The notes beneath the pieces are model-generated. The model made no database searches. It saw only the letters and a list, made by a program, of their open reading frames with translations, and was not told the origin of the DNA. A program made the position numbers and the translations under genes. Source: Candidatus Korarchaeum sp. (GTDB lineage: Archaea; Korarchaeota; Korarchaeia; Korarchaeales; Korarchaeaceae). Taken from it: a DNA stretch of 49,511 nucleotides. Positions 31,614 through 41,143 of this stretch are shown piece by piece. How positions within the stretch are numbered: the first letter of the stretch is position 1; each line of letters starts with the position of its first letter. The stretch is taken from positions 1 to 49,511 of the forward strand of contig JAJHQZ010000006.1 in the NCBI GenBank assembly GCA_020833055.1, written 5' to 3'.

Positions 31614-33005
31614 TTGAAGCTAGTGAGCGAATCCAGAGTAAGCGAGTACAGGGAGGAGATAGTCAACGGCCCGATAGTGAGGACATTCTTCAGGCTCGGG
31701 ATCCCTCCCCTCATAAATCAGCTGATAGCAGTAGCATACAACGTTCTAGATGCCCTATGGCTCAGCATTTATAATGACTTAGCCGTATCCGTCCCCAGGC
31801 AGGTCTGGCCCGTGATATTCCTCTTCAACGCCCCCATGCAAGCTCTCACAACGGTTGGCATGAGCACGATCTCACAGTACATAGGGATGAGAGATTACAG
31901 AGAGGCTGGGATCTCTGCATCCAAGCTATTCACAATGGCCTCCTCCCTCGGTATGTTCCTCTCAATTTCCTTATTCTCTCTGAGATCTTTCATATTCTCC
32001 CAAGTCATAAGGACGCCGGAGGAGATAGAGGGCTGGGTAATGGATTATTCAGCTATAATGTCAGTGAACATACTCCTCAATTACATCGCCTTCTCCTACA
32101 ATACCGTTCTGCAGGCGATAGGGGATACTAAGAGACCAGCGATGATAAATGCCTTCGCTGTATCAGTCAACACAATATTGGATCCTTTCCTCGTGCTGGG
32201 AATACCTCCTTTCCCGAGGACCGGAGTCATAGGGGCTGCTCTAACAGATGTCCTGGGTTCTATTATCTCCTTATCCTTGCTCAGCTCACTCCTTAGGAAG
32301 TATGGGCTGAGGATGGGATTCACTAGCTTGGGATGGGATTGGATAAAACTCAGCATTAAGATAGGGTTTCCAGTCTTCATAATGGCCTCTATGAATAGCT
32401 TAGCTTTCGTAGTGCAGCTGAGGCTCGTGAACGCTTTCAGTATAGTAGCTGTGACCGCGTACTCCATAGGCTTTGTGGTAGCTGATATAGCTGACGCAGC
32501 TCTCTTCGGTCTCGTCAGCGCATCCTCAATAATGATAGGGCAGAATCTAGGGGCCGGGAATCTGAATAGGGCTAAGGAGATATCTCTGAAGGCATCTGCG
32601 TCTGTCTTCTCCTTACTAGTCCTGGGGATCCTCCTCGTTTACCCCCTCAGGATCGGGATAGTGAGGGCTTTCACTGAGGATGCGAGCATAATCTGGGAGA
32701 CGGATAGATTCCTACGATACCTCCTCCCGACTCTCCCATTCTTCGGCCTCTTCATGATCGGGATGTCGGCTGGCAGGGGATCGGGCAGGACGCTCGCTCC
32801 CACGATAATAGGAATATTCAGGCTCTGGGTCGTGAGGATAGGGCTGGGCTACTTGCTGTCCCTCTCCATTGGCGTAATTGGTATATGGATCTCCATCTCA
32901 CTGAGCAATCTACTCGCAGGAGTTGCAGCTCTCATCTGGCTGATCTACGGGAATTGGAACAGGCCAGTCATAAGGAGAGGAGGATTTGAGGTATCAACCA
33001 CATGA
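31614..33005 (+). CDS. MATE family efflux transporter
   Basis: 463 residues with 12 transmembrane helices of the MOP/MATE type. FFRLGIPPLINQLIAVAYNV and LDALWLSIYNDLA are the first-helix signature. QAIGDTKRPAMINAFAVSVN and GQNLGAGNLNRAKEIS are the repeated family motifs. It exports cationic drugs or metabolites by Na+ or H+ antiport. A TATA-like ACTTTTTAACAT precedes the TTG at 31614, with GGAGGG four to five bases before it; the GTG at 31623 is an alternative. The 3' end overlaps the convergent presenilin-like gene by 38 bases. Confidence 0.88.
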   Translation: MKLVSESRVSEYREEIVNGPIVRTFFRLGIPPLINQLIAVAYNVLDALWLSIYNDLAVSVPRQVWPVIFLFNAPMQALTTVGMSTISQYIGMRDYREAGISASKLFTMASSLGMFLSISLFSLRSFIFSQVIRTPEEIEGWVMDYSAIMSVNILLNYIAFSYNTVLQAIGDTKRPAMINAFAVSVNTILDPFLVLGIPPFPRTGVIGAALTDVLGSIISLSLLSSLLRKYGLRMGFTSLGWDWIKLSIKIGFPVFIMASMNSLAFVVQLRLVNAFSIVAVTAYSIGFVVADIADAALFGLVSASSIMIGQNLGAGNLNRAKEISLKASASVFSLLVLGILLVYPLRIGIVRAFTEDASIIWETDRFLRYLLPTLPFFGLFMIGMSAGRGSGRTLAPTIIGIFRLWVVRIGLGYLLSLSIGVIGIWISISLSNLLAGVAALIWLIYGNWNRPVIRRGGFEVSTT

Positions 33006-33729
33006 ATATAGGTATAGTTAAGCCTGGGAGGGGCCTCCTGGACCTCCTGAGTAGTATCAATGTCAATAAAATCCCGAGGTTCAGGGAGGAGACAGGTATC
33101 AAAGCCAGGGAGCGTAGGGATCTGAAGGAAGTGGCGGAGGCCATGGAGTAGCAGAAGACATCCCCGAGCCCCATGCTCACTCCCCCTTGGAAGAGGGACA
33201 GGGGGCCCAGTAGATCCTCTGAAGCGGAGAAGAGCTTACTCAGGGGACCTTTGAAGACTGAGTAAGCATCGTATATAGAGAGGAATGCCAGTAAGAAGTA
33301 AACGAAGGTATCGTTGAAGAAATATATGAATAGGAAGGCCATTGAAGCTGCTAGGAAGGACTTAGCTAAGTTGCCTATCAAATCCGTCCTGAAGCTCAGA
33401 AAAGCTAATATCATCGAGAGGGCTATTTCTAGAATAGGGTTTACCTGAGTATAAGCGCTTATAAGAGTGTCCAGAGATAGGAAGGCTGAGTAAACGAGGA
33501 ATAAGGATATTATGAATTTTATCGCGAGCCCCTTCCCCTTCCTCATGAGGTAGACCATGAGGGAAGCGAAAGCCAGCACTATGGCTACGTATAATATTGA
33601 GAGGCTGAGGGACTCGCTGGCCCCGAGCTCAACCACAGGCGAGGGCCTGATGCTCAGGACGACGGCTACAGCGAATAATTGGGATATCAGAGGCCATATT
33701 AAGACGGATAACGATTTTTCCTCTAGCAT
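32968..33729 (-). CDS. Presenilin/signal-peptide-peptidase-like intramembrane protease
   Basis: 253 residues and about nine transmembrane helices. FLLAFLSIYDAYSVF carries the YD motif (Asp154) and VSMGLGDVFCYSM the GxGD motif (Asp190), the two catalytic aspartates of family A22 proteases. The C-terminal PAL motif appears as PLPGLTIP, with Gly in place of Leu and shifted. These enzymes cleave membrane helices. A TATA-like CTTTTTATTC 30 bases upstream of ATG 33729 fits a leaderless mRNA. Confidence 0.82.
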   Translation of the reverse strand: MLEEKSLSVLIWPLISQLFAVAVVLSIRPSPVVELGASESLSLSILYVAIVLAFASLMVYLMRKGKGLAIKFIISLFLVYSAFLSLDTLISAYTQVNPILEIALSMILAFLSFRTDLIGNLAKSFLAASMAFLFIYFFNDTFVYFLLAFLSIYDAYSVFKGPLSKLFSASEDLLGPLSLFQGGVSMGLGDVFCYSMASATSFRSLRSLALIPVSSLNLGILLTLILLRRSRRPLPGLTIPIFMWLIPQILLSL

Positions 33730-33875
33730 CCAATCTCGGAGTGAGTGATCGAATAAAAAGATTTTGATACAGCGGTAGTTTCAGGAATTGCTCTAGAGAT
33801 GAAATTTGCGTTGGGAAGCGCTCAGGAGTGACCAATCCACTTAAATAATGGTAACGGGATCTATTATGGGGAAAA

Positions 33876-34871
33876 ATGGTGGCTATAGAGGTCGAGGGAT
33901 TGGAGAAGAGATACGTGACTTACTTGAGGAGGGGGCTCAGGAGGGAGAGGAGCGTAATCCATGCCCTCAGGGGGATATCCTTCTCAGTGATGAAAGGCGA
34001 GGTGTTCGGATTGCTAGGGCCGAACGGTGCCGGTAAGACCACTACTGTCAAGATACTGAGCACACTCCTGCTCCCCGATTCCGGTAAGGCGTTCCTGCTG
34101 GGATACGATGTAGTGAGGGAGCCCGAGGAAGTGAGGAAGAGGATAGGCGTCTCCCTATCCGTCGAGAGGGGATTCTTCTGGAAGCTGACGGGCAGGGAGA
34201 ACTTGATTTATTTCGGGATGCTCTACGGCCTCGATGGGAATAAGCTGAGGGAGAGAGTGGACTATTTACTGAAGCTAGTCGGCTTGGATGAGCTTAACTC
34301 CTCCGATAAACTTTATGAGGAATATTCGACTGGGATGAAGGCGAGGTTGAGCATAGCTAGGGCCCTCTTGATAGATCCAGATGTCCTAATACTTGATGAA
34401 CCGACTTTAGGGCTCGATCCGGCCTCATCTAGGATGATAAGGGAGCTCTTGATAAGGCTGGCTCATGATGAGGGGAAGACAGTGCTCATAACTACGCATA
34501 ATATGTTCGAAGCTGAGATAGTCTGCGATAGAGTTGCTATAATAAATGATGGGAGGATAATAGCTGTAGATACGATCGATAACCTCAAGGGGATAGTTGG
34601 AGGGGATCTGAGCATAGAGCTATCGATCCTGCCGAGCGCCAGGATATCGTTGGATAATTTGAGGCCCCATTTCTCAGATCTCAATGCCGAGCTCACGCTG
34701 GATGGCGATGATATCAAGCTCAAGGTACTGACTAAGCCCAGCGAGAGGGATGGAGTGACTCAGGAGCTCTTGTTGAGGTTGCAGAAGCTAGGATGCAGCG
34801 TGAAGCGAGTCGAGGTGAGGGAGCCCAACTTGGAGGACGTATTCATAGAGCTGACGAGGGGGAGATCATGA
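33876..34871 (+). CDS. ABC-2 type exporter, ATP-binding subunit
   Basis: 331 residues. Walker A is LLGPNGAGKTTTVKIL, the signature is EEYSTGMKARLSIARALL, and Walker B is VLILDEPTLGLDPAS, followed by the switch His in LITTHNMFEAE. The last 90 residues are the accessory domain typical of daunorubicin-resistance-type (DrrA) exporters. It is the first gene of a three-gene operon; its stop overlaps the first permease start by four bases. The transported compound is unknown. Confidence 0.92.
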   Translation: MVAIEVEGLEKRYVTYLRRGLRRERSVIHALRGISFSVMKGEVFGLLGPNGAGKTTTVKILSTLLLPDSGKAFLLGYDVVREPEEVRKRIGVSLSVERGFFWKLTGRENLIYFGMLYGLDGNKLRERVDYLLKLVGLDELNSSDKLYEEYSTGMKARLSIARALLIDPDVLILDEPTLGLDPASSRMIRELLIRLAHDEGKTVLITTHNMFEAEIVCDRVAIINDGRIIAVDTIDNLKGIVGGDLSIELSILPSARISLDNLRPHFSDLNAELTLDGDDIKLKVLTKPSERDGVTQELLLRLQKLGCSVKRVEVREPNLEDVFIELTRGRS

Positions 34872-35677
34872 GCCTCGCCTCTCTATTCAAATCCGGCGTG
34901 TTCCTGGATCTCTACTTCGTCAAGAATAATAGGGCCAACTTGATATCCTTCCTCCTCTGGCCCTACCTGATGCTGATCCTCATGCTAGGCGCAGGCTTCC
35001 TCTTAGGATCGGCTCAATCATTCAGATCGAACGTGGGGGATGTCGATCCAATCGTCTTCTTCGTCTCATCCACTCTAATAGCTTCAGCTTCCCTCTCAGT
35101 CATGTGGGATGTCGGAGGGGCTGTCCTATTCCACAGGTGGGCCGGGACACTCCCTTACGTATTACTGGCCCCCTACAGGACTTCAGTCATATTAGTGATG
35201 GCTTACATCCCCAGATACATCCTCTGGAGCTTCATCCAGCTCGCGGAGTTCCTCCCACCTCTCATTATTAGGAAGGGGATTTACGCCCTAATAATAGATC
35301 TCCCGATCCTCTCCATATCTCTAATAGTGGGGATGCTCCCCCTACTAGGTTTCTCAGCGATATTCGCCTCGATACTCTTGATAACGAAGGAGGAGAGCAA
35401 TATACTGAGCTGGCTCAACCCAATAATATTAATACTCTCCGGAGCTTTCTACCCCTCTTACCTCTTCCCCCTATGGGCTAAGATAATATCTCAGGCCCTC
35501 CCGACGACCCACACATTCGAATTAGCTAGATTGAGCGCCTTAATGTCAGCTCCCGGCGTGAGGGAGGTTATACTGATAATAGGCATATTGCTGGGCATGA
35601 GCGTCATCTACAACGCTCTATCATACACTATGCTCGGTAAGGCTGAGGAGAGAGCTTTAGGGAGTGGATCTATATGA
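34868..35677 (+). CDS. ABC-2 type exporter, permease subunit 1
   Basis: 269 residues from ATG 34868, which overlaps the ATPase stop (ATGA). Six transmembrane helices of the ABC-2 type. LFKSGVFLDLYFVKNNRANL is the amphipathic N-terminus. Segments such as SGAFYPSYLFPLWAKIISQA and LPTTHTFELARL match the conserved region before helix 6 in DrrB-like proteins. It overlaps the next gene by four bases, so translation is probably coupled. Confidence 0.85.
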   Translation: MSLASLFKSGVFLDLYFVKNNRANLISFLLWPYLMLILMLGAGFLLGSAQSFRSNVGDVDPIVFFVSSTLIASASLSVMWDVGGAVLFHRWAGTLPYVLLAPYRTSVILVMAYIPRYILWSFIQLAEFLPPLIIRKGIYALIIDLPILSISLIVGMLPLLGFSAIFASILLITKEESNILSWLNPIILILSGAFYPSYLFPLWAKIISQALPTTHTFELARLSALMSAPGVREVILIIGILLGMSVIYNALSYTMLGKAEERALGSGSI

Positions 35678-36450
35678 TTAAAGCTATAATCTGGCTCCAC
35701 GTCCTCAGGCTCTGGAGGCTGAGGTACAGCTTCCTTAACATGGTCGTATCCAATGCGATGTGGGTGCTCTTACTCATACTCGGGGTGCTCCTCTTCGTCC
35801 CGAGATCTCAGCTGCCCCACGCCCTCAAATCGGCTTACTGGACTATAGCATGCTGGAGCGTGATATCTAGCTTCTCCTCCATAGTCGGGGGCTGGACGAA
35901 CTTCTTCATATCCCTGGGGATGGTGGAGGAGCACATGCTCAGGGGAATCTCCCCGTTCCTAGTCATAAGCGGGAGGCTCGTTATAGCTTCTCTAGTGTCG
36001 ATAACTACCATGATATTCATGGGTCTCCTCGTTCAATCCCTCTTCTCAGTACCCCTATTCGATATCAGGCCCGATATAGCCCTCATCAGCCTCATGATAG
36101 TCTCAGTGGAGAGCCTATTCTACAGCCTCTTCATATCAGCTATCTCGATGAGATCGAGCATCTCCGAGCAGTTCCTCGAGATAATGAACTTCGCTGTCAT
36201 AGGGATCTTAATAGTGCCTATTTCAGTTATACCCGAGGGGCTGAGGGTCCTCTACCTCTCCATACCCTACGTGGCTCCAGCTTATATGCTCAAGGTAGCT
36301 TCTGGATCAGAGATTTCCAGTTTATTTATTATAGCGGCAGTTATCTCGATAATAGAGACTATAGCCCTCCTCCTCATAGCTCTCCTGGCAGTAAAAGCCG
36401 CTGAATCCCATATAAGGAGGAACGGGACGAGAGCTATAGGGTTCTACTGA
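35674..36450 (+). CDS. ABC-2 type exporter, permease subunit 2
   Basis: 258 residues with about six transmembrane helices (NMVVSNAMWVLLLILGVLLF, SISMRSSISEQFLEIMNFAV). Pro-rich VIPEGLRVLYLSIPYVAPAY is the ABC-2 segment before the last helix. It starts four bases inside the first permease gene. Two non-identical permeases suggest a heterodimeric channel with the ATPase encoded at 33876. Confidence 0.82.
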   Translation: MIKAIIWLHVLRLWRLRYSFLNMVVSNAMWVLLLILGVLLFVPRSQLPHALKSAYWTIACWSVISSFSSIVGGWTNFFISLGMVEEHMLRGISPFLVISGRLVIASLVSITTMIFMGLLVQSLFSVPLFDIRPDIALISLMIVSVESLFYSLFISAISMRSSISEQFLEIMNFAVIGILIVPISVIPEGLRVLYLSIPYVAPAYMLKVASGSEISSLFIIAAVISIIETIALLLIALLAVKAAESHIRRNGTRAIGFY

Positions 36451-36489
36451 TATCCAAACTTTTTAATAATTCATCGAGCTCCATCCCTT

Positions 36490-37545
36490 ATGTCGAGGAT
36501 AAGGGTAGCTTTCATAGGCATAGGCAACAGCGTATCAGCCACGATACAGGGGATCTACTATTACGCTTCGAATCCAGATAGCGATGGGCTCTGGCATCCT
36601 GTCGTCGGGGGCTTCAAAGTAGATGATCTGGAGGTAGTTGCAGCTCTAGATATAGATTCGAGGAAAGTGGGGAAGGACCTCTCTGAAGCGATATACTCGG
36701 AGCCCAATACCGTCGGGAGGAGGTTCGATGTCCCTAAGATGGGCGTGATCGTCGAGAGGGGGATATTGAAGGATGAGCTGAATCCCCATATGGCCTCCAT
36801 CCTCAAGCTAGAGCTCGGGAGGGATGATGATGCCCTAGATACCCTCAGGGAGAGCAGGCCCGATGTAGTTGTGAACGCAATATCCAGCGGGTTGGATAAG
36901 ACATCATCAGCTTACGCATCCATATCGAGGGAAGCCGGAGCTTCTTTCATAAACTTAACCCCATCACCCGTGGCTACAGATCCGGAGATGGAGAGGAAGT
37001 TCGCTGAGAGGGGGCTAGTATTAGCTGGAGACGATTTGATGAGCCAGATAGGCGGAACTATATTCCACAAGGGGCTGGCCAGCTTCCTGAGGCTCAGGGG
37101 GGTCAAGCCGAGGAGGAGCTATCAGCTGGATGTGGGAGGGGGGCTCGAGACCATAAACACTATGTACGAGGAGCTGAGGATGTACAAGAGGAAAGTTAAG
37201 TCCTCAGTAATAGCGGCTGAATTCGAGGAGGGTTGGGAGATAATAGCGGGGACGAGCGATTACGTCGACTTCCTGGGGAACGATAGGGTCATACACCTCC
37301 ACTTCATAGGGACCGGGTTCATGGGAAGCGAGATAATGATAGAAGCCCATATGAGGGTGAACGATGGTATGAACGCTGGGAATATCATACTTGATGTGAT
37401 AAGAGCTGCTCATAGGGCTAGATTGGATGGGATGAGCGGTTACGTGGATGAGATATGTAATTACGGGTTCAAGAGGACGAGGAAGTGGAAGAGCGTGCTG
37501 GAAGCTACGCTGGCTTTCGAGAGTGCTTACTGCAGATCCGAATGA
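36490..37545 (+). CDS. ino1: Inositol-3-phosphate synthase, archaeal type
   Basis: 351 residues. AFIGIGNSVSATIQGIYYY is the NAD-binding loop of archaeal Ino1. INLTPSPVATDP, LAGDDLMSQIGGTIFHKGLA and QLDVGGGLETINTMYEELRM are the conserved active-site regions. It turns glucose 6-phosphate into inositol 3-phosphate, the precursor of archaeal phosphoinositol lipids and of the thermoprotectant di-myo-inositol phosphate. A TATA-like ACTTTTTAATA lies about 25 bases before the ATG. Single-gene unit. Confidence 0.93.
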   Translation: MSRIRVAFIGIGNSVSATIQGIYYYASNPDSDGLWHPVVGGFKVDDLEVVAALDIDSRKVGKDLSEAIYSEPNTVGRRFDVPKMGVIVERGILKDELNPHMASILKLELGRDDDALDTLRESRPDVVVNAISSGLDKTSSAYASISREAGASFINLTPSPVATDPEMERKFAERGLVLAGDDLMSQIGGTIFHKGLASFLRLRGVKPRRSYQLDVGGGLETINTMYEELRMYKRKVKSSVIAAEFEEGWEIIAGTSDYVDFLGNDRVIHLHFIGTGFMGSEIMIEAHMRVNDGMNAGNIILDVIRAAHRARLDGMSGYVDEICNYGFKRTRKWKSVLEATLAFESAYCRSE

Positions 37546-37615
37546 AAGGTTCAGTGGGATTCGAATCTTTCAGTTGGCTTTATTACCCCGAACCGGGGGA
37601 TGATTCGGTGGAGTC

Positions 37616-38854
37616 ATGAGAGTTGCGTTAGCTTTGATATCGATACTGCTCCCCCTATCCCTCTCCCTAGCATGCCCCCCTAACGCTGGCTACGTCGGGG
37701 CTATCTATAAGCAGGGGAGCGATCTGAATAGTCTAATGGAGTTCCTAAAGGCGAGCGGAATAGCTAGCTCGATGGAGGTCGGTCCCTTCAACTTCTCCCC
37801 CTACAGTAATTTCAGCTACCCCTCTATATACATAAGCATAGGGAGTTACGAGGAGGGAGGTAGCATAAAAGCTTACGTATTCCCCGGGAGTTCCTACACT
37901 CTCCTGATGGTGGAGACAGATACTAATCTTAGTGAGGCCCCCCTCGTATACGCTGAATCCCTCCTCTCCGGGTACCTGAACCCCGAGCTGATAGTGAACG
38001 TATCCTCTAGCCCAAATAACTGGGTCCCCCCGGTCCCGTTGGCTGAGTGGAGCAAGCTCGAGAAGGGGGAGGAGCTCAAGATAAGTGTTTATAAGTGCGG
38101 GTTCATTTACTCCAAGCTGAGGAGACCTCAGATAGAGAAAGTCGGAGTAATAGCTAATGATATAGATTACTCCCTGTCCTTCGATATGATAAGGGATGCT
38201 TTCGAGAGGAGAGGAGTCGGAGTCGACTACTTAGGGAGCGGGGCGAGGGCTCTGATAGCGGCCCAGAAGTACAGGGCCGTCATAATACTCGGAGGTCCTA
38301 AGGCGCCTATCGTGGGGAGAGGGGTCATCCCGATAATGGGTGAGGAGAGGAAGGAGCTAGGGGAGAGGGGATGGGTCATAGTGACGAGGCCCTGGGGAAC
38401 TGGCATTGCAGTAGTAATAGCTGGAGCTGATAGATACTTGACTAGGGAGGCTGTTAAGAAGTTCCTATCGAGCGAGCTCTTCGATCAAGTAGTTAAGGTG
38501 GTGAAGGAGGGGAGGGAGATGAAGAGAGTCTCAGAGAAGAAGGGCTTAGTTGAGCTAGTATCCTCCTTCGGGAGATGCGGTTATCAGGAGGGCCCCAGCT
38601 TGAGCGTGACAGTCAGGGGGAGCTATGCTTACGCTAACTACAGCCTGGGGCACGCTAATCCCTGCGCTAAGTTCGTCCTGAGGGGATACGAGATGGAGGG
38701 TAACAGGATAGAGATCGAGCTGAGCACGGAGGAGACTGCTGAGATATGCGTCCAATGCATTGGAGTGATATACGCTAACTTCGTCATAGGGCCCCTGCCC
38801 CCTGGAAGCTATGAATTGTGCATAGGAGGGTTGTGCGTACCATTCAGGGTCTAA
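37616..38854 (+). CDS. Secreted protein with S-layer/cell-wall-binding-like segment
   Basis: 412 residues. MRVALALISILLPLSLSLAC looks like a signal peptide ending in a lipobox-like LAC. The next 130 residues have many Asn-x-Ser/Thr sites. The middle (KVGVIANDIDYSLSFDMI, AVIILGGPKAPIVGRGVIPI) and WGTGIAVVIAGADRYLTREA resemble segments of archaeal S-layer-associated proteins in which a glycine-rich loop precedes AGADR. The C-terminal 90 residues form a beta-rich domain with several Cys pairs. Probably anchored outside the cell. The role is unknown. Confidence 0.6.
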   Translation: MRVALALISILLPLSLSLACPPNAGYVGAIYKQGSDLNSLMEFLKASGIASSMEVGPFNFSPYSNFSYPSIYISIGSYEEGGSIKAYVFPGSSYTLLMVETDTNLSEAPLVYAESLLSGYLNPELIVNVSSSPNNWVPPVPLAEWSKLEKGEELKISVYKCGFIYSKLRRPQIEKVGVIANDIDYSLSFDMIRDAFERRGVGVDYLGSGARALIAAQKYRAVIILGGPKAPIVGRGVIPIMGEERKELGERGWVIVTRPWGTGIAVVIAGADRYLTREAVKKFLSSELFDQVVKVVKEGREMKRVSEKKGLVELVSSFGRCGYQEGPSLSVTVRGSYAYANYSLGHANPCAKFVLRGYEMEGNRIEIELSTEETAEICVQCIGVIYANFVIGPLPPGSYELCIGGLCVPFRV

Positions 38855-38855
38855 T

Positions 38856-39650
38856 CTACTCAATTTTTTCGTAAATATATATTATAGGTGAAATTATTGA
38901 TGGAATTGACGTGAGGATATAGAGGACTAAGATCACATGGAGGGGCATCAGAGTACCGGTGTGGAAAGCTAGCGTGAGGTAGAGGAAGGATGCGTAGAGG
39001 GCTGCAGTCGGTACCATTATGTATGGATTCGCTAAAACACCTAGGTACTTGCGAGCTACTCCCTCATCTATCTCCCTCAGTACGAGGAACTGCACAGCTA
39101 TCGAGGATAGAGGGGCTAGGAGGAATAGGGGAAGGAATAAGTTCATCGATAGGTCCCTCAATTCATTTTCCAGAGCTGATATATTTGTTTTATCTTTCTC
39201 TATAGCTTTCTCTATCCTGCCTATGGTGTCTAGAGTATCCTGAACCACGTAAGCGAGCTCCTCCTCGTAGAAGCCCTTGAGGGTGTACCTGTAAGGCATC
39301 CCAACTATCTCCGAGACTACCCTGCTGTCCTCGAGCTTGAATCTGATCTGACCGAAGTTCTCCAGATCGTATGTGAAGTTCAAGTCCTTGAGATCTCCCC
39401 TCCATATCTCATTACCCGCGAAGGAGATCCTAATGGATTCCCCATCCCTGGAGTAACTGAAGAGCCTCAGGACTAGAGGGGCTATAGCTTCCCTCCTCAG
39501 ATCGGCCTTTATGCTCAGATAGTTTATCTCGTTCCTGAGTACATCTATCTTCTTTGATGTCTCCCAGATACGCTCCATCTCGAAGAGATAAGATCCGAAC
39601 GCAGTGTATATTGTTATTATGGATAGGAGTAGTATTATGAGTCCCTTCAC
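38856..39650 (-). CDS. Membrane protein with extracytoplasmic domain, unknown
   Basis: 264 residues: an N-terminal helix (GLIILLLSIITIYTAFGSYL), a coiled coil, a beta-rich soluble part (IRISFAGNEIWRGDLKDLN), a second coiled coil near residue 150, and three C-terminal transmembrane helices (LFLPLFLLAPLSSIAVQFL and following). I do not recognise a family. Its start overlaps the DUF763 stop by four bases, so both are on one transcript. Confidence 0.65.
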   Translation of the reverse strand: MKGLIILLLSIITIYTAFGSYLFEMERIWETSKKIDVLRNEINYLSIKADLRREAIAPLVLRLFSYSRDGESIRISFAGNEIWRGDLKDLNFTYDLENFGQIRFKLEDSRVVSEIVGMPYRYTLKGFYEEELAYVVQDTLDTIGRIEKAIEKDKTNISALENELRDLSMNLFLPLFLLAPLSSIAVQFLVLREIDEGVARKYLGVLANPYIMVPTAALYASFLYLTLAFHTGTLMPLHVILVLYILTSIPSIISPIIYIYEKIE

Positions 39651-40723
39651 CTCGATCCACCCGAGAGCCTGAGGAGGGCTTCCCTCTTCTCATAATCAGA
39701 CAGCCTGGATTGAATTATCCCTGAGCGGAGGATCTCTAAAGCTCTATCCATTAGCTTGGGCCTCACTGGGAAGGGGACTCCGTCCTTCCCCCCGAATGCG
39801 AAACTGTACCTAGCTGGATCCCTCCTGCTAGCCGGGGCATCGTAAATCACCTCAGCTATTAAGGAGAGGGCCCTGAGTAGGGAGGGCCCTATGCCCCTTA
39901 TCAGCAAGAGCTCCTCGTAATCCCTCGGATCCATCTGATTAGCTACCTCAACGGCCTTCCAGTCTATCCTGAGGGGCATCTTGAGGTACCTCACTCCCAA
40001 GTAGGGGCTCAGAGGCCCCGCCCTCATCTCCTCGATCAACCTCTCCAGCTTTGATCTGCCCTCTCTTATCAAGTCCAAGGAGGCCTTTCTATTCTCCTCC
40101 GATTCCTCAGCGGCTAGGTTGAGGACCTCCTCCCTGCTCTCAGCTATCACACCGTAATGCGGATCCATCAAGAACCCCTTGATATTGTGGGAGATCCAGT
40201 GGTACCTCCTCGCTGTCCTCTTCTCCACGTTCATCCCCTGCTGTATCACCGCCCACTCACCGTCCTCAGTGAAGAGGAGGGCGTGATGGTATATAGTGTG
40301 GCCGTCCTGGACTGCCGCATTATCTACTTTAGCTGTGAGCCTGCTCACCCTTTTAAGTTCCTCTATAGATCGATCCCTGAGGGAGAGAGCTTCTCCTTTC
40401 CTCTCTATCTCATCAGGAGTCTCTAAAGCCCTCTTCCCCTTACCACCGCAGAGAGCTATCCCCAGATCCTCCTCATCCAGGACCTCCCTTATAACAGCTG
40501 TCAGGACTGTGGTAACGCCAGATGAGTGCCAATCGTATCCTAAGACGCAACCCAAGGATTGGAACCAGTAAGGATCGCTTATCCTGAGCAGGAACTCCCT
40601 CCTACCGAACTCATTCACGATAGTCCTTATTATCTCCCTCCCCAGCGCTTTCATCCTGGAGTAGAGCCAGGGGGGAGCTTTACCCTCGTGCAAGGGGAGT
40701 TCTGCTTCTCCGACTATCCTCAT
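39647..40723 (-). CDS. DUF763 family protein
   Basis: 358 residues. PPWLYSRMKALGREIIRTIV, VLGYDWHSSGVTTVLTAVIR, NAAVQDGHTIYHHALLFTED, GEWAVIQQGMN and ARRYHWIS are the conserved DUF763 blocks. LLIRGIGPSLLRALSLIAEV is a helix-hairpin-helix-like segment that may touch nucleic acid. Biochemistry is unknown. It is the first gene of a unit with the downstream membrane protein. Confidence 0.85.
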   Translation of the reverse strand: MRIVGEAELPLHEGKAPPWLYSRMKALGREIIRTIVNEFGRREFLLRISDPYWFQSLGCVLGYDWHSSGVTTVLTAVIREVLDEEDLGIALCGGKGKRALETPDEIERKGEALSLRDRSIEELKRVSRLTAKVDNAAVQDGHTIYHHALLFTEDGEWAVIQQGMNVEKRTARRYHWISHNIKGFLMDPHYGVIAESREEVLNLAAEESEENRKASLDLIREGRSKLERLIEEMRAGPLSPYLGVRYLKMPLRIDWKAVEVANQMDPRDYEELLLIRGIGPSLLRALSLIAEVIYDAPASRRDPARYSFAFGGKDGVPFPVRPKLMDRALEILRSGIIQSRLSDYEKREALLRLSGGSR

Positions 40724-40762
40724 CCCATAGATCTCGAGAGAGAGCCTAATAACCTTTTCCCA

Positions 40763-41143
40763 TCAGTGACTGATGCGTACTAACTCGCTCAAAATCTTCA
40801 GGAGGAGGGAGAATAGGAGGGAGGATACTAGGATAAAGAGCGAGCTGAGCACAGAAGTAGTTAGGAGGTAGCTAGAGAGGAACCTGAACTCTAGGACATC
40901 CTCAATCCCCCTGAGATACCAGAGACTCAAGAGGAGCTGGACTGAGAGGAGGGGTAGGATGAAGGAGAGCAGATAAATGGGTATCTCCTCGAGATCGTAC
41001 CGGAAGACCAGTATAGATAGAGCTAAAGCTATTAAAATATAGATCTCGAGTATTGGAAGTTTCATGGAATTAAGGATCCATATGAGATCTCCTAATGAGG
41101 CCCCAGCTATCGCGTAGTATAATGCGTGAGCCCTGATCAACAT
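40763..41143 (-). CDS. Small membrane protein with four helices
   Basis: 126 residues, almost all in four transmembrane helices (ALYYAIAGASLGDLIWILNS, EIYILIALALSILVF and following). No motif is recognised. It overlaps the end of the nitroreductase gene by seven bases, so it is co-transcribed and possibly translationally coupled. Confidence 0.65.
   Translation of the reverse strand: MLIRAHALYYAIAGASLGDLIWILNSMKLPILEIYILIALALSILVFRYDLEEIPIYLLSFILPLLSVQLLLSLWYLRGIEDVLEFRFLSSYLLTTSVLSSLFILVSSLLFSLLLKILSELVRISH

Noticed and set aside
33003-33152. Plus-strand 49-codon frame after the MATE gene
   Set aside because: It lies antisense within the presenilin-like gene, which has clear catalytic motifs.
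37204-37413. Minus-strand frame inside ino1
   Set aside because: Shadow of a well-conserved gene, with His/Tyr-rich composition typical of antisense reading.
37557-37572. GGATTCGAATC resembling a tRNA T-loop
   Set aside because: No acceptor, D or anticodon arms around it.
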